Shown here one piece after another: positions 45,565 through 54,421 of a stretch of 64,000 nt of DNA (positions are counted from its first letter, which is position 1; each line of letters starts with the position of its first letter). The notes beneath the pieces are model-generated. The model was not told the origin of the DNA. It made no database searches and worked only from the letters and a program-made list of their open reading frames with translations. Origin of the DNA: an uncultured Clostridia bacterium (GTDB lineage: Bacteria > Bacillota > Clostridia > Christensenellales > Aristaeellaceae); contig CAMOVR010000001.1 of the NCBI GenBank assembly GCA_946627565.1, forward strand, positions 1 to 64,000. Reading direction: 5' to 3'. A program made the position numbers and the translations under genes.

Positions 45565-47763
45565 TCACCTCCTGGCCGTGTTCCGCCTTTCCTGTGTACT
45601 GCGTTTGTCGGCCGCAGTACCCGGTTTGACAAGAGTAAGAGAAATACGCTGTTTCTGCACGTCCACGCTGAGGACATAGACCGTCACCACATCTCCTACG
45701 GAGACCATCTGCGAAGGATGCTTGATATACCGTCCAAACTGGGAAATGTGTACCAGACCGTCCTGATGCACACCGATGTCCACAAAGGCGCCGAAGTCCA
45801 CCACATTGCGGACGGTGCCCTGCAGTTCCATACCGGGCTTCAGGTCCTTAAGCTCCATGACATCAGAACGCAGCAGCGGCGGCGGAAGCTCATCGCGGGG
45901 ATCCCGGCCGGGCTTGCTCATTTCACGGACAATATCCCGCAGGGTGGGTTCACCAATTTCCAGCTCCTTTGAGAGAACATCGTAACCGGCTTCCTCCACC
46001 ACGGGGATCAGCTTGCCGTTTGCCGCCTCAAGAGCATTGATGGAGAACCTTTTGAGAAGTGCCTTAGCTGCCTTATAGCTTTCCGGATGAACCCCTGTGT
46101 TTTCAATCAGGTCCTCGGCACCCGGAATCCGCAGGAAGCCGGCACACTGTTCAAAGGCACGGGGCCCGAGCTTGGGAACTTTCTTCAGTTCGCTGCGGGT
46201 CCTGAAGGGGCCGTTTTCTTCCCTGTATTTGACAATGTTGCGAGCCACGGCATTGTTGACGCCGGCCACATGGCTGAGCAGTGCGGGACTTGCGGTATTC
46301 ACATCAACCCCTACACTGTTGACGCAGTCTTCCACCACGTGGTCCAGGGCTTCATCCAGCTCGGCCTCCTTCAGGTCGTGCTGATACTGTCCAACACCGA
46401 TGGCCTTCGGGTCGATCTTCACCAGCTCGGCCAGAGGGTCTTCAAGCCGTCTTGCAATGGAAATGGCAGAACGGATATTGACGTCATAGTCCGGGAACTC
46501 CTCTGCAGCCAGAGGCGATGCGGAGTATACGGATGCACCGGCTTCGGATACCATCATATAGGCGATTTTGGTTCCTTCCGGAAGTTCGTGCATGACATCC
46601 ACAAAGAATTTTTCCGTTTCGCGGCTGGCGGTGCCGTTCCCGATGGCCGCCACAGTTACGCCGTATTTCCTGATGAGACTGATAATGGTCCGCTTGGACT
46701 GCTCAATGCGGCTGCCGATGGTGGGATAGACCACGGTCGTATCCAGCACCTTGCCCGTCTCGTTTATGACAGCCACCTTGCAGCCATGGGCATAGCCCGG
46801 GTCCAGACCGATGGTGACCTGCCCCCGGACAGGGGGCGCCATGAGAAGGGGCTTCAGATTCAGGGCGAAAACCTGTATGGCGGCTTTCTGTGCCCTGTCC
46901 GTGGCATCCGATCTCAGTTCATTTTCCAGGGAAGGTGCAATGAGACGGCTGTAGGCGTCTTCGCATGCCTGGCTTACGTACTGGGTGGAGAGGGTTCCGC
47001 TCTGAACCAGATATTCAGCCCCAATCTCCCGCAGTGCGTGCTGCTCGTCCACACCCATGTGAACCTTCAGGAAGCCCTCCTTTTCGCCGCGGTTGATGGC
47101 CAGCACCCTGTGGCCCGGCATCGTGGCCCAGCGTTCCTGATAGTCCTCATAATACATGCTGTAAACGCTGTCTTCATCTTTGGCCTTCTCGGTGGTAATG
47201 ACAGCTTCGCGGGCATACAGCTGCTTGAGCCTGAGACGTACCTTGGGATCATCCGAGACACGTTCGGCAATGATATCCATGGCACCCTGCAGTGCCTGTT
47301 CCGCGTTTTCCACGCCTTTTTCCGGATCGATAAACCCTTCGGCAAGTGCTTCGGGTGTGTCTGCCTTGGAGATCTGGAGGAGAATCCGGTCCGCCAGGGG
47401 TTCCAGCCCCTTTTCCTTTGCAATGGATGCCCGGGTCCGACGCTTGGGACGGAAGGGACGGTAGATGTCTTCCAGTCTGGCCATGGTGGGCGCACCGTCG
47501 ATTTCCGCCTGAAGTTCTTCCGTCCAGACCTCAAGCTTTTTCAGGCTCTCGGAGATTTCCGTCTTTCTCTGTTCCAGATTGCGCAGCGCGGACAGCCGGT
47601 CGGCAATATCACGCAGTTTCTGGTCGTCCAGTTCCCCGTGCTGTTCCTTGCGGTAGCGGGCGATGAAGGGAATGGTGCATCCTTCATCCAGCAGGGCAAT
47701 AACGGCATCAATCTGCCAGGGTGCAACAGAAAACTCCTGTGCAAGTACCTGCGTTATGTTCAT
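45565..47763 (-). CDS. tex: Tex family RNA-binding transcriptional accessory protein
   Basis: A 732-residue Tex protein. N-terminal Tex helices (IPFIARYRKEQHGELDD), a YqgF-like RNase H-fold domain (TIGLDPGYAHGCKVAV), two helix-hairpin-helix regions (VNTASPALLSHVAGVNNAVA) and a C-terminal S1 domain (LQGTVRNVVDFGAFVDIGVH). It is the bacterial relative of Spt6 and binds nucleic acid. ATG 47763 follows GGGAGGAG and shares four bases with the preceding flavoprotein gene. Confidence 0.95.
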   Translation of the reverse strand: MNITQVLAQEFSVAPWQIDAVIALLDEGCTIPFIARYRKEQHGELDDQKLRDIADRLSALRNLEQRKTEISESLKKLEVWTEELQAEIDGAPTMARLEDIYRPFRPKRRTRASIAKEKGLEPLADRILLQISKADTPEALAEGFIDPEKGVENAEQALQGAMDIIAERVSDDPKVRLRLKQLYAREAVITTEKAKDEDSVYSMYYEDYQERWATMPGHRVLAINRGEKEGFLKVHMGVDEQHALREIGAEYLVQSGTLSTQYVSQACEDAYSRLIAPSLENELRSDATDRAQKAAIQVFALNLKPLLMAPPVRGQVTIGLDPGYAHGCKVAVINETGKVLDTTVVYPTIGSRIEQSKRTIISLIRKYGVTVAAIGNGTASRETEKFFVDVMHELPEGTKIAYMMVSEAGASVYSASPLAAEEFPDYDVNIRSAISIARRLEDPLAELVKIDPKAIGVGQYQHDLKEAELDEALDHVVEDCVNSVGVDVNTASPALLSHVAGVNNAVARNIVKYREENGPFRTRSELKKVPKLGPRAFEQCAGFLRIPGAEDLIENTGVHPESYKAAKALLKRFSINALEAANGKLIPVVEEAGYDVLSKELEIGEPTLRDIVREMSKPGRDPRDELPPPLLRSDVMELKDLKPGMELQGTVRNVVDFGAFVDIGVHQDGLVHISQFGRYIKHPSQMVSVGDVVTVYVLSVDVQKQRISLTLVKPGTAADKRSTQERRNTARR

Positions 47764-48953
47764 GTATTCTCCTCCCAGGGCGCTTTGCGCCCGCATTTGG
47801 CAGCCAGAAGACCGCCGGCTGTGGCAAACATAAGATTAAAACCGCCGCAGTCCCCGTCCACATCCAGCATTTCACCTGCTGCATAAAGCCCGGGCTCTGT
47901 GCGGGACTGCATGGTATCCGGATCAAAGCAGGACGGATCAATGCCGCCCCGGGTAACCTGAGCATGGTCAAGCCCCTGAAGCCCCTTTACCGGAATTCTG
48001 AAATCCCCCATCACCTGTACAATGTCTCTGACACAGTGCCTGTCAATCCGCTTTTTTTCCGGCATTGCCTGACGCAGGACAGCCTGCGCAACCCTGAGGG
48101 GCAGCATGCCTGACAGCAAATGTTCGGGCTGCTTTTCTGCGCGCATGAGCAGTTCCTCCGTGAGCTCACTTTCGGAAAGCCCAAGCCCCTCATACAGGTG
48201 AAGGGATATTTCGGATCCGGGACAGTCCGCATAGGCAGAACACTGCAGTATGCAGACGCCGCTGAGGCCGTAGGATGTGAACAGCACTTCACCGTGTTCC
48301 TGGTGGATACACCTTCCGCCAGCCAGAACCCGTACACCTGCCCGGACCCGTATGCCGTCAAGACCGCGTATGGGTTCCAGTGCTGTCTTCAGCTGTGTCA
48401 GGGCAGGTCTGAGGGGAGATGCGGGATAACCCCGGTCCCTGAGCAGCCTGACACAGCTTCCGTCACTGCCAAGGGCTTTCTGTGCGGCGCCTCCCCCTGC
48501 AAGGAGTACACGCCTTGCAGCATGGTCACCCTCTTCGGTGTATACATGCCATGCACCCTGCCTGTATTCCAGGCCGGAAACTGTCTGCCCTGTCCGGATG
48601 CAGCTTTCAGGCACAGCAAGGCGCAGGACATCCAGAACCGTGGCGGCCTGGCCCGTACAGGGATAGACACGGCCTTCCGCCTCCTCGCGAAGGAAAAGAC
48701 CGATGGAACGCCAGAAACGTATCTGGGATGCCGGCGGCATTGCACGCAGTACCTGACGGGCAAAATCACCGCCGGAGGGGTACACGGGCTTTCTCAGGTT
48801 CATGATATTGCAGCGCCCGTTCCCGGTGGCCAGCAGTTTCTTGCCGACCCGGTCCATTCTCTCAAGAACCATGACGGTATCACCCAGCTGCTGTGCACAG
48901 GCAGCTGCCGCCAGGCCGGCGGCACCGCCGCCGACGATGAGCAGGTCAGTCAT
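47760..48953 (-). CDS. NAD(P)/FAD-dependent flavoprotein, BaiN/HI0933 family
   Basis: A 397-residue flavoprotein with the N-terminal dinucleotide site LLIVGGGAAGLAAAACAQ, NGRCNIMN at about 46-53, and C-terminal LYAAGEMLDVDGDCGGFNLM typical of HI0933/BaiN proteins. Despite the BaiN name the physiological reaction of most members is unknown; bile acid reduction should not be assumed. It overlaps tex by 4 bases and is 15 bases after the methyltransferase gene. Confidence 0.9.
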   Translation of the reverse strand: MTDLLIVGGGAAGLAAAACAQQLGDTVMVLERMDRVGKKLLATGNGRCNIMNLRKPVYPSGGDFARQVLRAMPPASQIRFWRSIGLFLREEAEGRVYPCTGQAATVLDVLRLAVPESCIRTGQTVSGLEYRQGAWHVYTEEGDHAARRVLLAGGGAAQKALGSDGSCVRLLRDRGYPASPLRPALTQLKTALEPIRGLDGIRVRAGVRVLAGGRCIHQEHGEVLFTSYGLSGVCILQCSAYADCPGSEISLHLYEGLGLSESELTEELLMRAEKQPEHLLSGMLPLRVAQAVLRQAMPEKKRIDRHCVRDIVQVMGDFRIPVKGLQGLDHAQVTRGGIDPSCFDPDTMQSRTEPGLYAAGEMLDVDGDCGGFNLMFATAGGLLAAKCGRKAPWEENT

Positions 48954-48968
48954 GGCTCCCCTTCTTTC

Positions 48969-49715
48969 TTACGCAAGGTGGTAAATACTCCGTATCTCTT
49001 CACTTTCGTTCCCGTCCCCGTCCCGGACCATCAGAGGAGGTTCTGTGTGCAGCAGGGGTTTTGCGTTTTTCTGGGCTTCAATGAGCACCAGATTGGCAGC
49101 CCTGTCAGGTCCGGGATAAATAAGACGGAAGCGTTTCGGGGTAAGATGGACACTGTCCATCTGTTCCATGGCCTGCAGCATGCGTTCGGCAGGATAGATC
49201 ATGGAAAAACGTCCGTGTCCCCTGAGCAGGCGGAATCCTTCCTGCAGCCAGGGCAGCAGACCATCCTCGCCAAGATGGCGGGCAACTGCCTTTTCAGGGG
49301 ATGGATTCACCAGGGAACAGCCCGGCTGGCCAAAGGGCGGATTACAGATAATGTGATCCGTCTTCTCATACCCAAGAACCGTATGTGCCTCCCGCACATC
49401 CATGCAGTGTACATGTATTCTGTCTGAAACATGATTGCATGCCATGGTGCGCCGGCACATATCGGCCATATCAGGCTGAATCTCAAAGGCGTCATAGCTC
49501 AGGCCCTTTCCGCGCCCAAGCAGGAGCAGCGGCAGGATTCCCGTGCCTGTGCCAAAATCCACCACCCTGTCATGGCTCCCCATCCGTGCAAAATCAGCCA
49601 GGAGGACCGCATCCATGCTGAAGCGGAAACCGGTTGTTTTCTGAAGAATTTTCATGCCTGCCAGCTGCAGGTCTTCCAGAACTTCCCCAGGCAACAGAAA
49701 GGTATCCTTATCCAA
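48969..49715 (-). CDS. tRNA1(Val) adenine-N6 methyltransferase-like protein (TrmN6/YabB)
   Basis: A 248-residue SAM-dependent methyltransferase: DLQLAGMKILQKTTGFRFSM at the start of the fold, SAM-binding VVDFGTGTGILPLLL, and the catalytic NPPF of N6-adenine enzymes in IICNPPFGQPG. Family members modify A37 of tRNA1-Val. The start is a TTG at 49715, preceded by GGGGAGG at 9 bases and matching the length of YabB proteins; upstream in-frame GTG (49784) and ATG starts have no ribosome site. It heads the long minus-strand run to scpB. Confidence 0.87.
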   Translation of the reverse strand: MDKDTFLLPGEVLEDLQLAGMKILQKTTGFRFSMDAVLLADFARMGSHDRVVDFGTGTGILPLLLLGRGKGLSYDAFEIQPDMADMCRRTMACNHVSDRIHVHCMDVREAHTVLGYEKTDHIICNPPFGQPGCSLVNPSPEKAVARHLGEDGLLPWLQEGFRLLRGHGRFSMIYPAERMLQAMEQMDSVHLTPKRFRLIYPGPDRAANLVLIEAQKNAKPLLHTEPPLMVRDGDGNESEEIRSIYHLA

Positions 49716-49796
49716 ACCTTTCAGCCTCCCCTGCCGGAAACAGAAATGATGGAAATACATGTGCGGTTCCGGATTTTTGGGCACAAGTACGGTATG

Positions 49797-49825
49797 ATTT
49801 TATCACTTTTCAGCCGGTTTGTCGA
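49797..49825 (-). promoter_or_regulatory. Promoter of the trmN-like to scpB gene run
   Basis: On the minus strand TCGACA (49825-49820) and TAAAAT (49802-49797) are 17 bases apart. It lies between the glgA terminator and the methyltransferase gene. Confidence 0.5.
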
Positions 49826-49872
49826 CTTTCCATTCTGTCAAGGTCAAAATAATAAAAACACAGAAAGCAAAA

Positions 49873-49905
49873 TGACGAAAGAGACGGAGCAATGTGCTCC
49901 GTCTC
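49873..49905 (-). terminator. Intrinsic terminator of the glycogen operon
   Basis: GAGACGGAGC (49881-49890) pairs perfectly with GCTCCGTCTC (49896-49905); on the minus strand TTTCGTCATTTT follows. About 20 bases after the glgA stop codon. Confidence 0.8.
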
Positions 49906-49924
49906 CCGTATGTGCATTCAGTGC

Positions 49925-51802
49925 TTATTCAGCTGCCTTGGCAGTCTTTCTGGTAGTCCTCTTTTTAGGCTTTTCTTCAGCCGGGGCTTCAGAGGCTGCT
50001 TCAGCAGGTGCTGCAGCCTTCTTTGTGGTCCTCTTCTTGGGCTTCTCTTCAGCCGGAGCTTCAGCAGAGGTCTTCTCGGCAGGCGTTTCAGCAGGTGCTG
50101 CGGCCTTCTTCGTGGTCCTCTTCTTGGGCTTCTCTTCAGCCGGAGCTTCAGCAGAGGTCTTCTCGGCAGGCGTTTCAGCAGGTGCTGCAGCCTTCTTCGT
50201 GGTCCTCTTTTTGGGCTTCTCCTCGGCCGGAGCTTCAGCAGCTTTTTCTTCGGCAGGCTTGGCAGCCTTTCTGGTGGTCTTCTTCCTGGGCTTTTCTTCG
50301 GCCGGAGCTTCCGCCACAGTTTCAGCGGGAACTTCTGCAGGTTCAGAAGGATCCTTCAGTTCCGTCTCTCCGATAATGCCGCGGTAGAGCTCAATGTAGC
50401 GGTTGGCGGAACGGGTCCAGCTGAAGTCAGTGGTCATGCCGCGCTGCTGCAGAAGCTTCCAGACATCCTTGTGCTCATGATAATACTCGGCGGCAATGCC
50501 AACCACATACAGCATGTCATGTGCATTGTAGTTGAAGAACGTGAAGCCATTGCCTTCACCGCTGTATTCATTGTAGGACAGAACCGTATCCCTCAGGCCG
50601 CCGGTCTCACGAACGATCGGGATGGTGCCGTACCGCATGGCGATCATCTGGCTCAGGCCGCAGGGCTCAAACTGGCTGGGCATGAGGAACATATCGCAGC
50701 CGGCATAGATCCGGTGTGCAAGAGAGCTGTCCATGTCAAAACGGCAGGCAATACGTCCCGGGAAAGCATTCTGTGCCCATTCAAAGAGGTTGACATAGCG
50801 GCTTTCGCCCATGCCGAGTACCACCAGCTGGACATTCTTTTCCATCATGTCGCCCAGCACGCAGTCCACAAGGTCAAGACCCTTCTGGTTGCTCAGCCTG
50901 CCCACCATGCCGATCACCGGAATGTCCGGATCCACGGTCAGCTTCATTTCTTCCTGCAGAGCCTTTTTGCATGCGGCTTTTCCGGAGAGATCGTCGGCGC
51001 TGTAGGTGGCAGCAAGAGCCGCATCCTTGGAAGGATCATATTCCACCACATCCAGACCGTTGAGAATGCCGTACACTTCATGCTTGCGGGCACGGAGGAG
51101 GCCGTCAAGGCGCTCGCCATAATAGGCGGTCTGAATCTCTTCAGCGTAGGAGGGGCTCACAGTGGTGATGATGTCGGAATACACAAGACCGGCTTTGAGA
51201 TAGTTGGCACAGCCGAAGCATTCCAGCTTGTCATCGGTCCAGAGGCTGTCGCCCAGGCCCAGAACATCCTGCACCTCGCGGATGCCGAAGATGCCCTGAT
51301 ACTGGAGATTGTGAATGGTGAACATGGTTTTGATGCCGCTGAAGAAGGGCAGGTGCGCATACTGGATCTTGAGCAGTGCGGGCACCATGCCGCTCTGCCA
51401 GTCGTGTGCATGAATGACATCGGGCTGGAAGTCCAGAAGCGGAAGAGCATTGAGACATGCGCGGCAGAAGAAGCCAAACCGCTCATATTCGTCTCCGCCC
51501 AGACCGTAAATATAGGAACGGCCGAAATAGAACTTGTTGTCAATGAAATAATATACAACGCCGTCCTGCTTGAGCATTTCAATGCCGCAATACTGTTTGC
51601 GCCAGCCAAGGGTTACTTCAAAATCCAGGACATGGGTCATTTCGTTGACGTACTGTTCCGGAATCTTGGAGTACAGCGGGCACATAACCCGCACGTCATG
51701 TCCTTCCTGTGCAAGTACCGGAGCGAGGGCGCCGACCACGTCGGCAAGTCCGCCTGTTTTGATGAACGGAACACACTCGCTGGCGGTAAATAAAATCTTC
51801 AT
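49925..51802 (-). CDS. glgA: Glycogen synthase with Lys/Ala/Pro-rich histone-H1-like C-terminal tail
   Basis: A 625-residue GT5 glycogen synthase, which adds glucose from ADP-glucose to growing alpha-1,4 chains. The ADP-glucose loop FIKTGGLADVVGAL, the HAHDWQSGM and QFEPCGLSQMIAMRYG motifs and a complete second Rossmann lobe end at about residue 480, the normal full length (about 480). A further 139 residues (487-625) are low complexity: repeats of EAPAEEKPKKRTTKKAAAPAE, rich in Lys, Ala, Pro, Thr and Glu, like histone H1 or AlgP tails. The frame is continuous from the enzyme into the tail. Last gene of the operon, with its own promoter (51878-51906). The tail may bind nucleic acid or polyphosphate, or crowd the glycogen granule; that is inference. 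Confidence 0.93.
   Translation of the reverse strand: MKILFTASECVPFIKTGGLADVVGALAPVLAQEGHDVRVMCPLYSKIPEQYVNEMTHVLDFEVTLGWRKQYCGIEMLKQDGVVYYFIDNKFYFGRSYIYGLGGDEYERFGFFCRACLNALPLLDFQPDVIHAHDWQSGMVPALLKIQYAHLPFFSGIKTMFTIHNLQYQGIFGIREVQDVLGLGDSLWTDDKLECFGCANYLKAGLVYSDIITTVSPSYAEEIQTAYYGERLDGLLRARKHEVYGILNGLDVVEYDPSKDAALAATYSADDLSGKAACKKALQEEMKLTVDPDIPVIGMVGRLSNQKGLDLVDCVLGDMMEKNVQLVVLGMGESRYVNLFEWAQNAFPGRIACRFDMDSSLAHRIYAGCDMFLMPSQFEPCGLSQMIAMRYGTIPIVRETGGLRDTVLSYNEYSGEGNGFTFFNYNAHDMLYVVGIAAEYYHEHKDVWKLLQQRGMTTDFSWTRSANRYIELYRGIIGETELKDPSEPAEVPAETVAEAPAEEKPRKKTTRKAAKPAEEKAAEAPAEEKPKKRTTKKAAAPAETPAEKTSAEAPAEEKPKKRTTKKAAAPAETPAEKTSAEAPAEEKPKKRTTKKAAAPAEAASEAPAEEKPKKRTTRKTAKAAE
50016..50240 (-). repeat. 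glgA: Tandem 87-base repeats coding for the GlgA tail
   Basis: Nearly identical 87-base units start at 50016, 50103 and 50190 (third one partial). Each codes for 29 residues of the EAPAEEKPKKRTTKKAAAPAE type. Diverged copies flank them on both sides, giving five EAPAEEKPxK modules in all. The near identity suggests recent unit duplication. Confidence 0.85.
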
Positions 51803-51877
51803 GGTAATCTGCTCCTTACTGTTCGATTGACAATCCTTTAGAAGACCGGGTATTTTTCAATTCCTGATCGGAGAAGG

Positions 51878-51906
51878 ATTATAGCACGCATGAAAACATA
51901 CCGCAA
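51878..51906 (-). promoter_or_regulatory. Internal promoter of glgA
   Basis: On the minus strand TTGCGG (51906-51901) and TATAAT (51883-51878) are 17 bases apart. The -35 box lies inside the arm of the hairpin that follows glgD. Confidence 0.6.
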
Positions 51907-51968
51907 GAAGGCGTGCCCGCCTCTGTATTTTTCAGAAAATGATATACAGAGACAGGCACGCCTTGCGG
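51901..51968 (-). terminator. Long hairpin between glgD and glgA
   Basis: CCGCAAG (51901-51907) pairs with CTTGCGG (51962-51968), GGCGTGCC with GGCACGCC, and CTCTGTAT with ATACAGAG, giving a long interrupted stem that starts 8 bases after the glgD stop codon. On the minus strand TATGTTTTC follows. It may stop or slow transcripts from upstream before glgA, or stabilise the glgD message. Confidence 0.5.
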
Positions 51969-51975
51969 ATGAACA

Positions 51976-53100
51976 TCAGATGACGACGTTCTTGGCAATC
52001 ACAATGGGATATGCACTGGGACCAATCAGGCGTGCATTGCGCTTAATGACGGCCTGCTTGTCGAGAATGCAGTTCTCGATGTATGCGCCGGAGTGCACCT
52101 GACCGTCCTGCATGATGATGCAGTTCTTGACATGTGCATCAGGGGCGATCCGAACGCCGCGGGACAGGACGCTGTTTTCCACGGTGCCTTCGATGATGCA
52201 GCCGTCGGCAACCAGGGAGTTGACGATGGTGGCGTTGTCACCGTACCGGGTGGGCATTTCGTCGCGGACCTTTGTGTACACAGGCAGGGTATCCACAAAG
52301 AGCTTGCGGCGGATGTTCGTGTCCAGAATGTCCATATTGAACTTGAAATAGGCCTGCACAGAATCCATGCGCCAGGCAGGACCTGTATATTCCCATGCAT
52401 TGACACGGGCATGGCCGTCTGTGACCATGGGAAGGAGAATGTCACGGCACATCGCGTGGTGTCCGTGGGCGACGCCCTTATCCACCAGGCTGCGCAGGAA
52501 CTCGCGCTTGAGAACCATGATCTCCATGAAGGTGTTGGGAAGTGTGGGATGGGTCGGCTCGACTTCCATCTCAGTCACCTTGCCGTCTTCGGCCACCTTC
52601 AGATAGGAGCCCATTTCATCACGCAGCAGACCCTCATCCTTGGAATACATCAGGGTGATGTCGGCAGAGGAGTCCACATGATACTGAATGAATTCTTCAA
52701 TGTTCGGATTGCAGATGATGGCAGAATTGCACAGCACCACATACTCCTGCTTGGAACGGCTCAGGTAGTTGGTGTTGGAGCGCAGAGCGTCCAGGGTGCC
52801 GTTGTAAACGCCCACGTTTTCACGGGTCAGGAAGGGAGGAAGAACATACAGACCGTCATGCTTGCCGTGCAGGTCCCATTCCTTGCCGGATCCGAGATGG
52901 TCCATCAGGGAATGGTAGTTCTTCTGCATGATGACGCCGACATTGCGCACGCCGCCATTGACCAGAGAGGAAAGCAGGAAGTCCACAACACGATAACGGC
53001 CGGCAACCGGAAGGGCTGCAATCGCGCGCATCAGGGTGAGTTCACGGAGGTTCGCGTCATTCTCGCCGGTATAGATGACGCCCATCACATCTTTCAACAT
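51976..53100 (-). CDS. glgD: Glucose-1-phosphate adenylyltransferase subunit GlgD
   Basis: A 374-residue nucleotidyltransferase-fold protein with a left-handed beta-helix at the C-terminus. Family start LKDVMGVIYTGENDANLREL lacks the GGxGxRL loop of active enzymes, so GlgD is the non-catalytic or regulatory partner of GlgC in Bacillota. DHLGSGKEWDLHGKHDGLYV is typical. It lies 39 bases after glgC and 173 bases before glgA. Confidence 0.95.
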   Translation of the reverse strand: MLKDVMGVIYTGENDANLRELTLMRAIAALPVAGRYRVVDFLLSSLVNGGVRNVGVIMQKNYHSLMDHLGSGKEWDLHGKHDGLYVLPPFLTRENVGVYNGTLDALRSNTNYLSRSKQEYVVLCNSAIICNPNIEEFIQYHVDSSADITLMYSKDEGLLRDEMGSYLKVAEDGKVTEMEVEPTHPTLPNTFMEIMVLKREFLRSLVDKGVAHGHHAMCRDILLPMVTDGHARVNAWEYTGPAWRMDSVQAYFKFNMDILDTNIRRKLFVDTLPVYTKVRDEMPTRYGDNATIVNSLVADGCIIEGTVENSVLSRGVRIAPDAHVKNCIIMQDGQVHSGAYIENCILDKQAVIKRNARLIGPSAYPIVIAKNVVI

Positions 53101-53139
53101 ATTGTTTCAATCCCCTTTTCAATTACGTAGCCAGGTTGA

Positions 53140-54324
53140 TCAGAACGTAGTGGTTGCGTCTACCTGCTGGCCTGCGGACACGGAAACGCCTGCAGGCAGT
53201 TCGACGGCATGACCCACCACAGCGATGTTGCCGGTTTCTTCACCGACCACGCTGCCGGCACCGATGATCGCATCTTCTGCGACGATGGAGCGGCGGACGA
53301 CAGCACCGCGGCGGATGATGGCTCCGGGCATGATGACAGCATCTTCGACTTTGGCGCCTTCTTCAACTGTCACACCGGAGAAGAGGACAGAATGATTGAC
53401 GTGACCGTAAACCTCACAGCCCTCTGTTACAAGAGAATCGGATACTGTGGCACCCTTTGCGATATAGTGGGGCGTATAGCCGGGATTGCGGGCATAGATG
53501 CGCCATTTCTTGTCGTGCAGGTCGATGGGCATGGGCGTGGAGAGAAGGTCCATGTTGGCTTCCCACAGACTCTCGATGGTTCCAACATCCTTCCAGTAGC
53601 CTTCGAACATATAGGCCATCATGACCTGCTTGTCGGCCAGCATCTTGGGAATGATGTTCTTGCCGAAGTCATTTGAGCTGGTCTTGTCGGCTTCATCTTC
53701 GGTCAGATACTTGCGCAGCTTTTCCCAGGTGAAGATGTACACGCCCATGGAAGCCTTGTTGGACTTGGGCTGCTTCGGCTTTTCTTCGAACTCAATGATC
53801 TTGTTGTCCACATCGGTGTTCATGATGCCGAAACGGCTGGCTTCTTCCCACGGCACTTCACGTACGGCGATGGTGGCATCAGCGCCGCTGCGGATGTGGA
53901 ACTGAAGCATCTTGTTGTAATCCATCTTATAGATATGGTCGCCGGAGAGAATCAGGACATAGTCCGGATTGTACTGCTCGATGAAGGCCATATTCTGATA
54001 GATTGCGTTGGCGGTACCGCGATACCATTCGCCTACTTTGCCCTTCTGATAAGGAGGAAGTACAAAGACGCCGCCATTATTCAGGTCCAGGTCCCAGGAG
54101 GCGCCGCTGCCGATGTAGGCATTCAGCTCCAGAGGCTGGTACTGTGTCAGCACGCCAACGGTATCAATACCGCTGTTGGTGCAGTTGGAGAGCGGGAAGT
54201 CGATGATACGATACTTACCACCATAAGGGACTGCAGGCTTGGCGACCGTCTTGGTCAGAATTCCCAGACGGCTACCCTGTCCGCCGGCAAGCAGCATGGC
54301 AACGCAGGTCTTTTTTCTCATCAT
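53140..54324 (-). CDS. glgC: Glucose-1-phosphate adenylyltransferase (ADP-glucose pyrophosphorylase)
   Basis: A 394-residue enzyme forming ADP-glucose from glucose-1-phosphate and ATP, the committed step of glycogen synthesis. [20 protein letters not shown] (catalytic loop), [31 protein letters not shown] and FEEKPKQP are conserved; the C-terminal part is a beta-helix. The start at 54324 (first of two adjacent ATGs) is 11 bases after AGGAG. The two ATGs lie in a small stem-loop (TTTTCTCA with TGAGAAAA). Confidence 0.95.
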   Translation of the reverse strand: MMRKKTCVAMLLAGGQGSRLGILTKTVAKPAVPYGGKYRIIDFPLSNCTNSGIDTVGVLTQYQPLELNAYIGSGASWDLDLNNGGVFVLPPYQKGKVGEWYRGTANAIYQNMAFIEQYNPDYVLILSGDHIYKMDYNKMLQFHIRSGADATIAVREVPWEEASRFGIMNTDVDNKIIEFEEKPKQPKSNKASMGVYIFTWEKLRKYLTEDEADKTSSNDFGKNIIPKMLADKQVMMAYMFEGYWKDVGTIESLWEANMDLLSTPMPIDLHDKKWRIYARNPGYTPHYIAKGATVSDSLVTEGCEVYGHVNHSVLFSGVTVEEGAKVEDAVIMPGAIIRRGAVVRRSIVAEDAIIGAGSVVGEETGNIAVVGHAVELPAGVSVSAGQQVDATTTF

Positions 54325-54421
54325 GAGAAAACACACTCCTCTTATTCATTCAGATGGGTTGACAAGGGTTTATATATATCAGCAGTGGTCTGGAAATCCC
54401 CTGCGGATAGCGGATGAAATA

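Noticed and set aside
47760..48953. Naming the flavoprotein BaiN with bile acid function
   Set aside because: The family is broad and mostly of unknown function; there are no bai genes nearby.
50016..50240. Regular 87-base repeats that could suggest a CRISPR array
   Set aside because: The repeats are in frame with glgA, with no variable spacers; they code for the tail.
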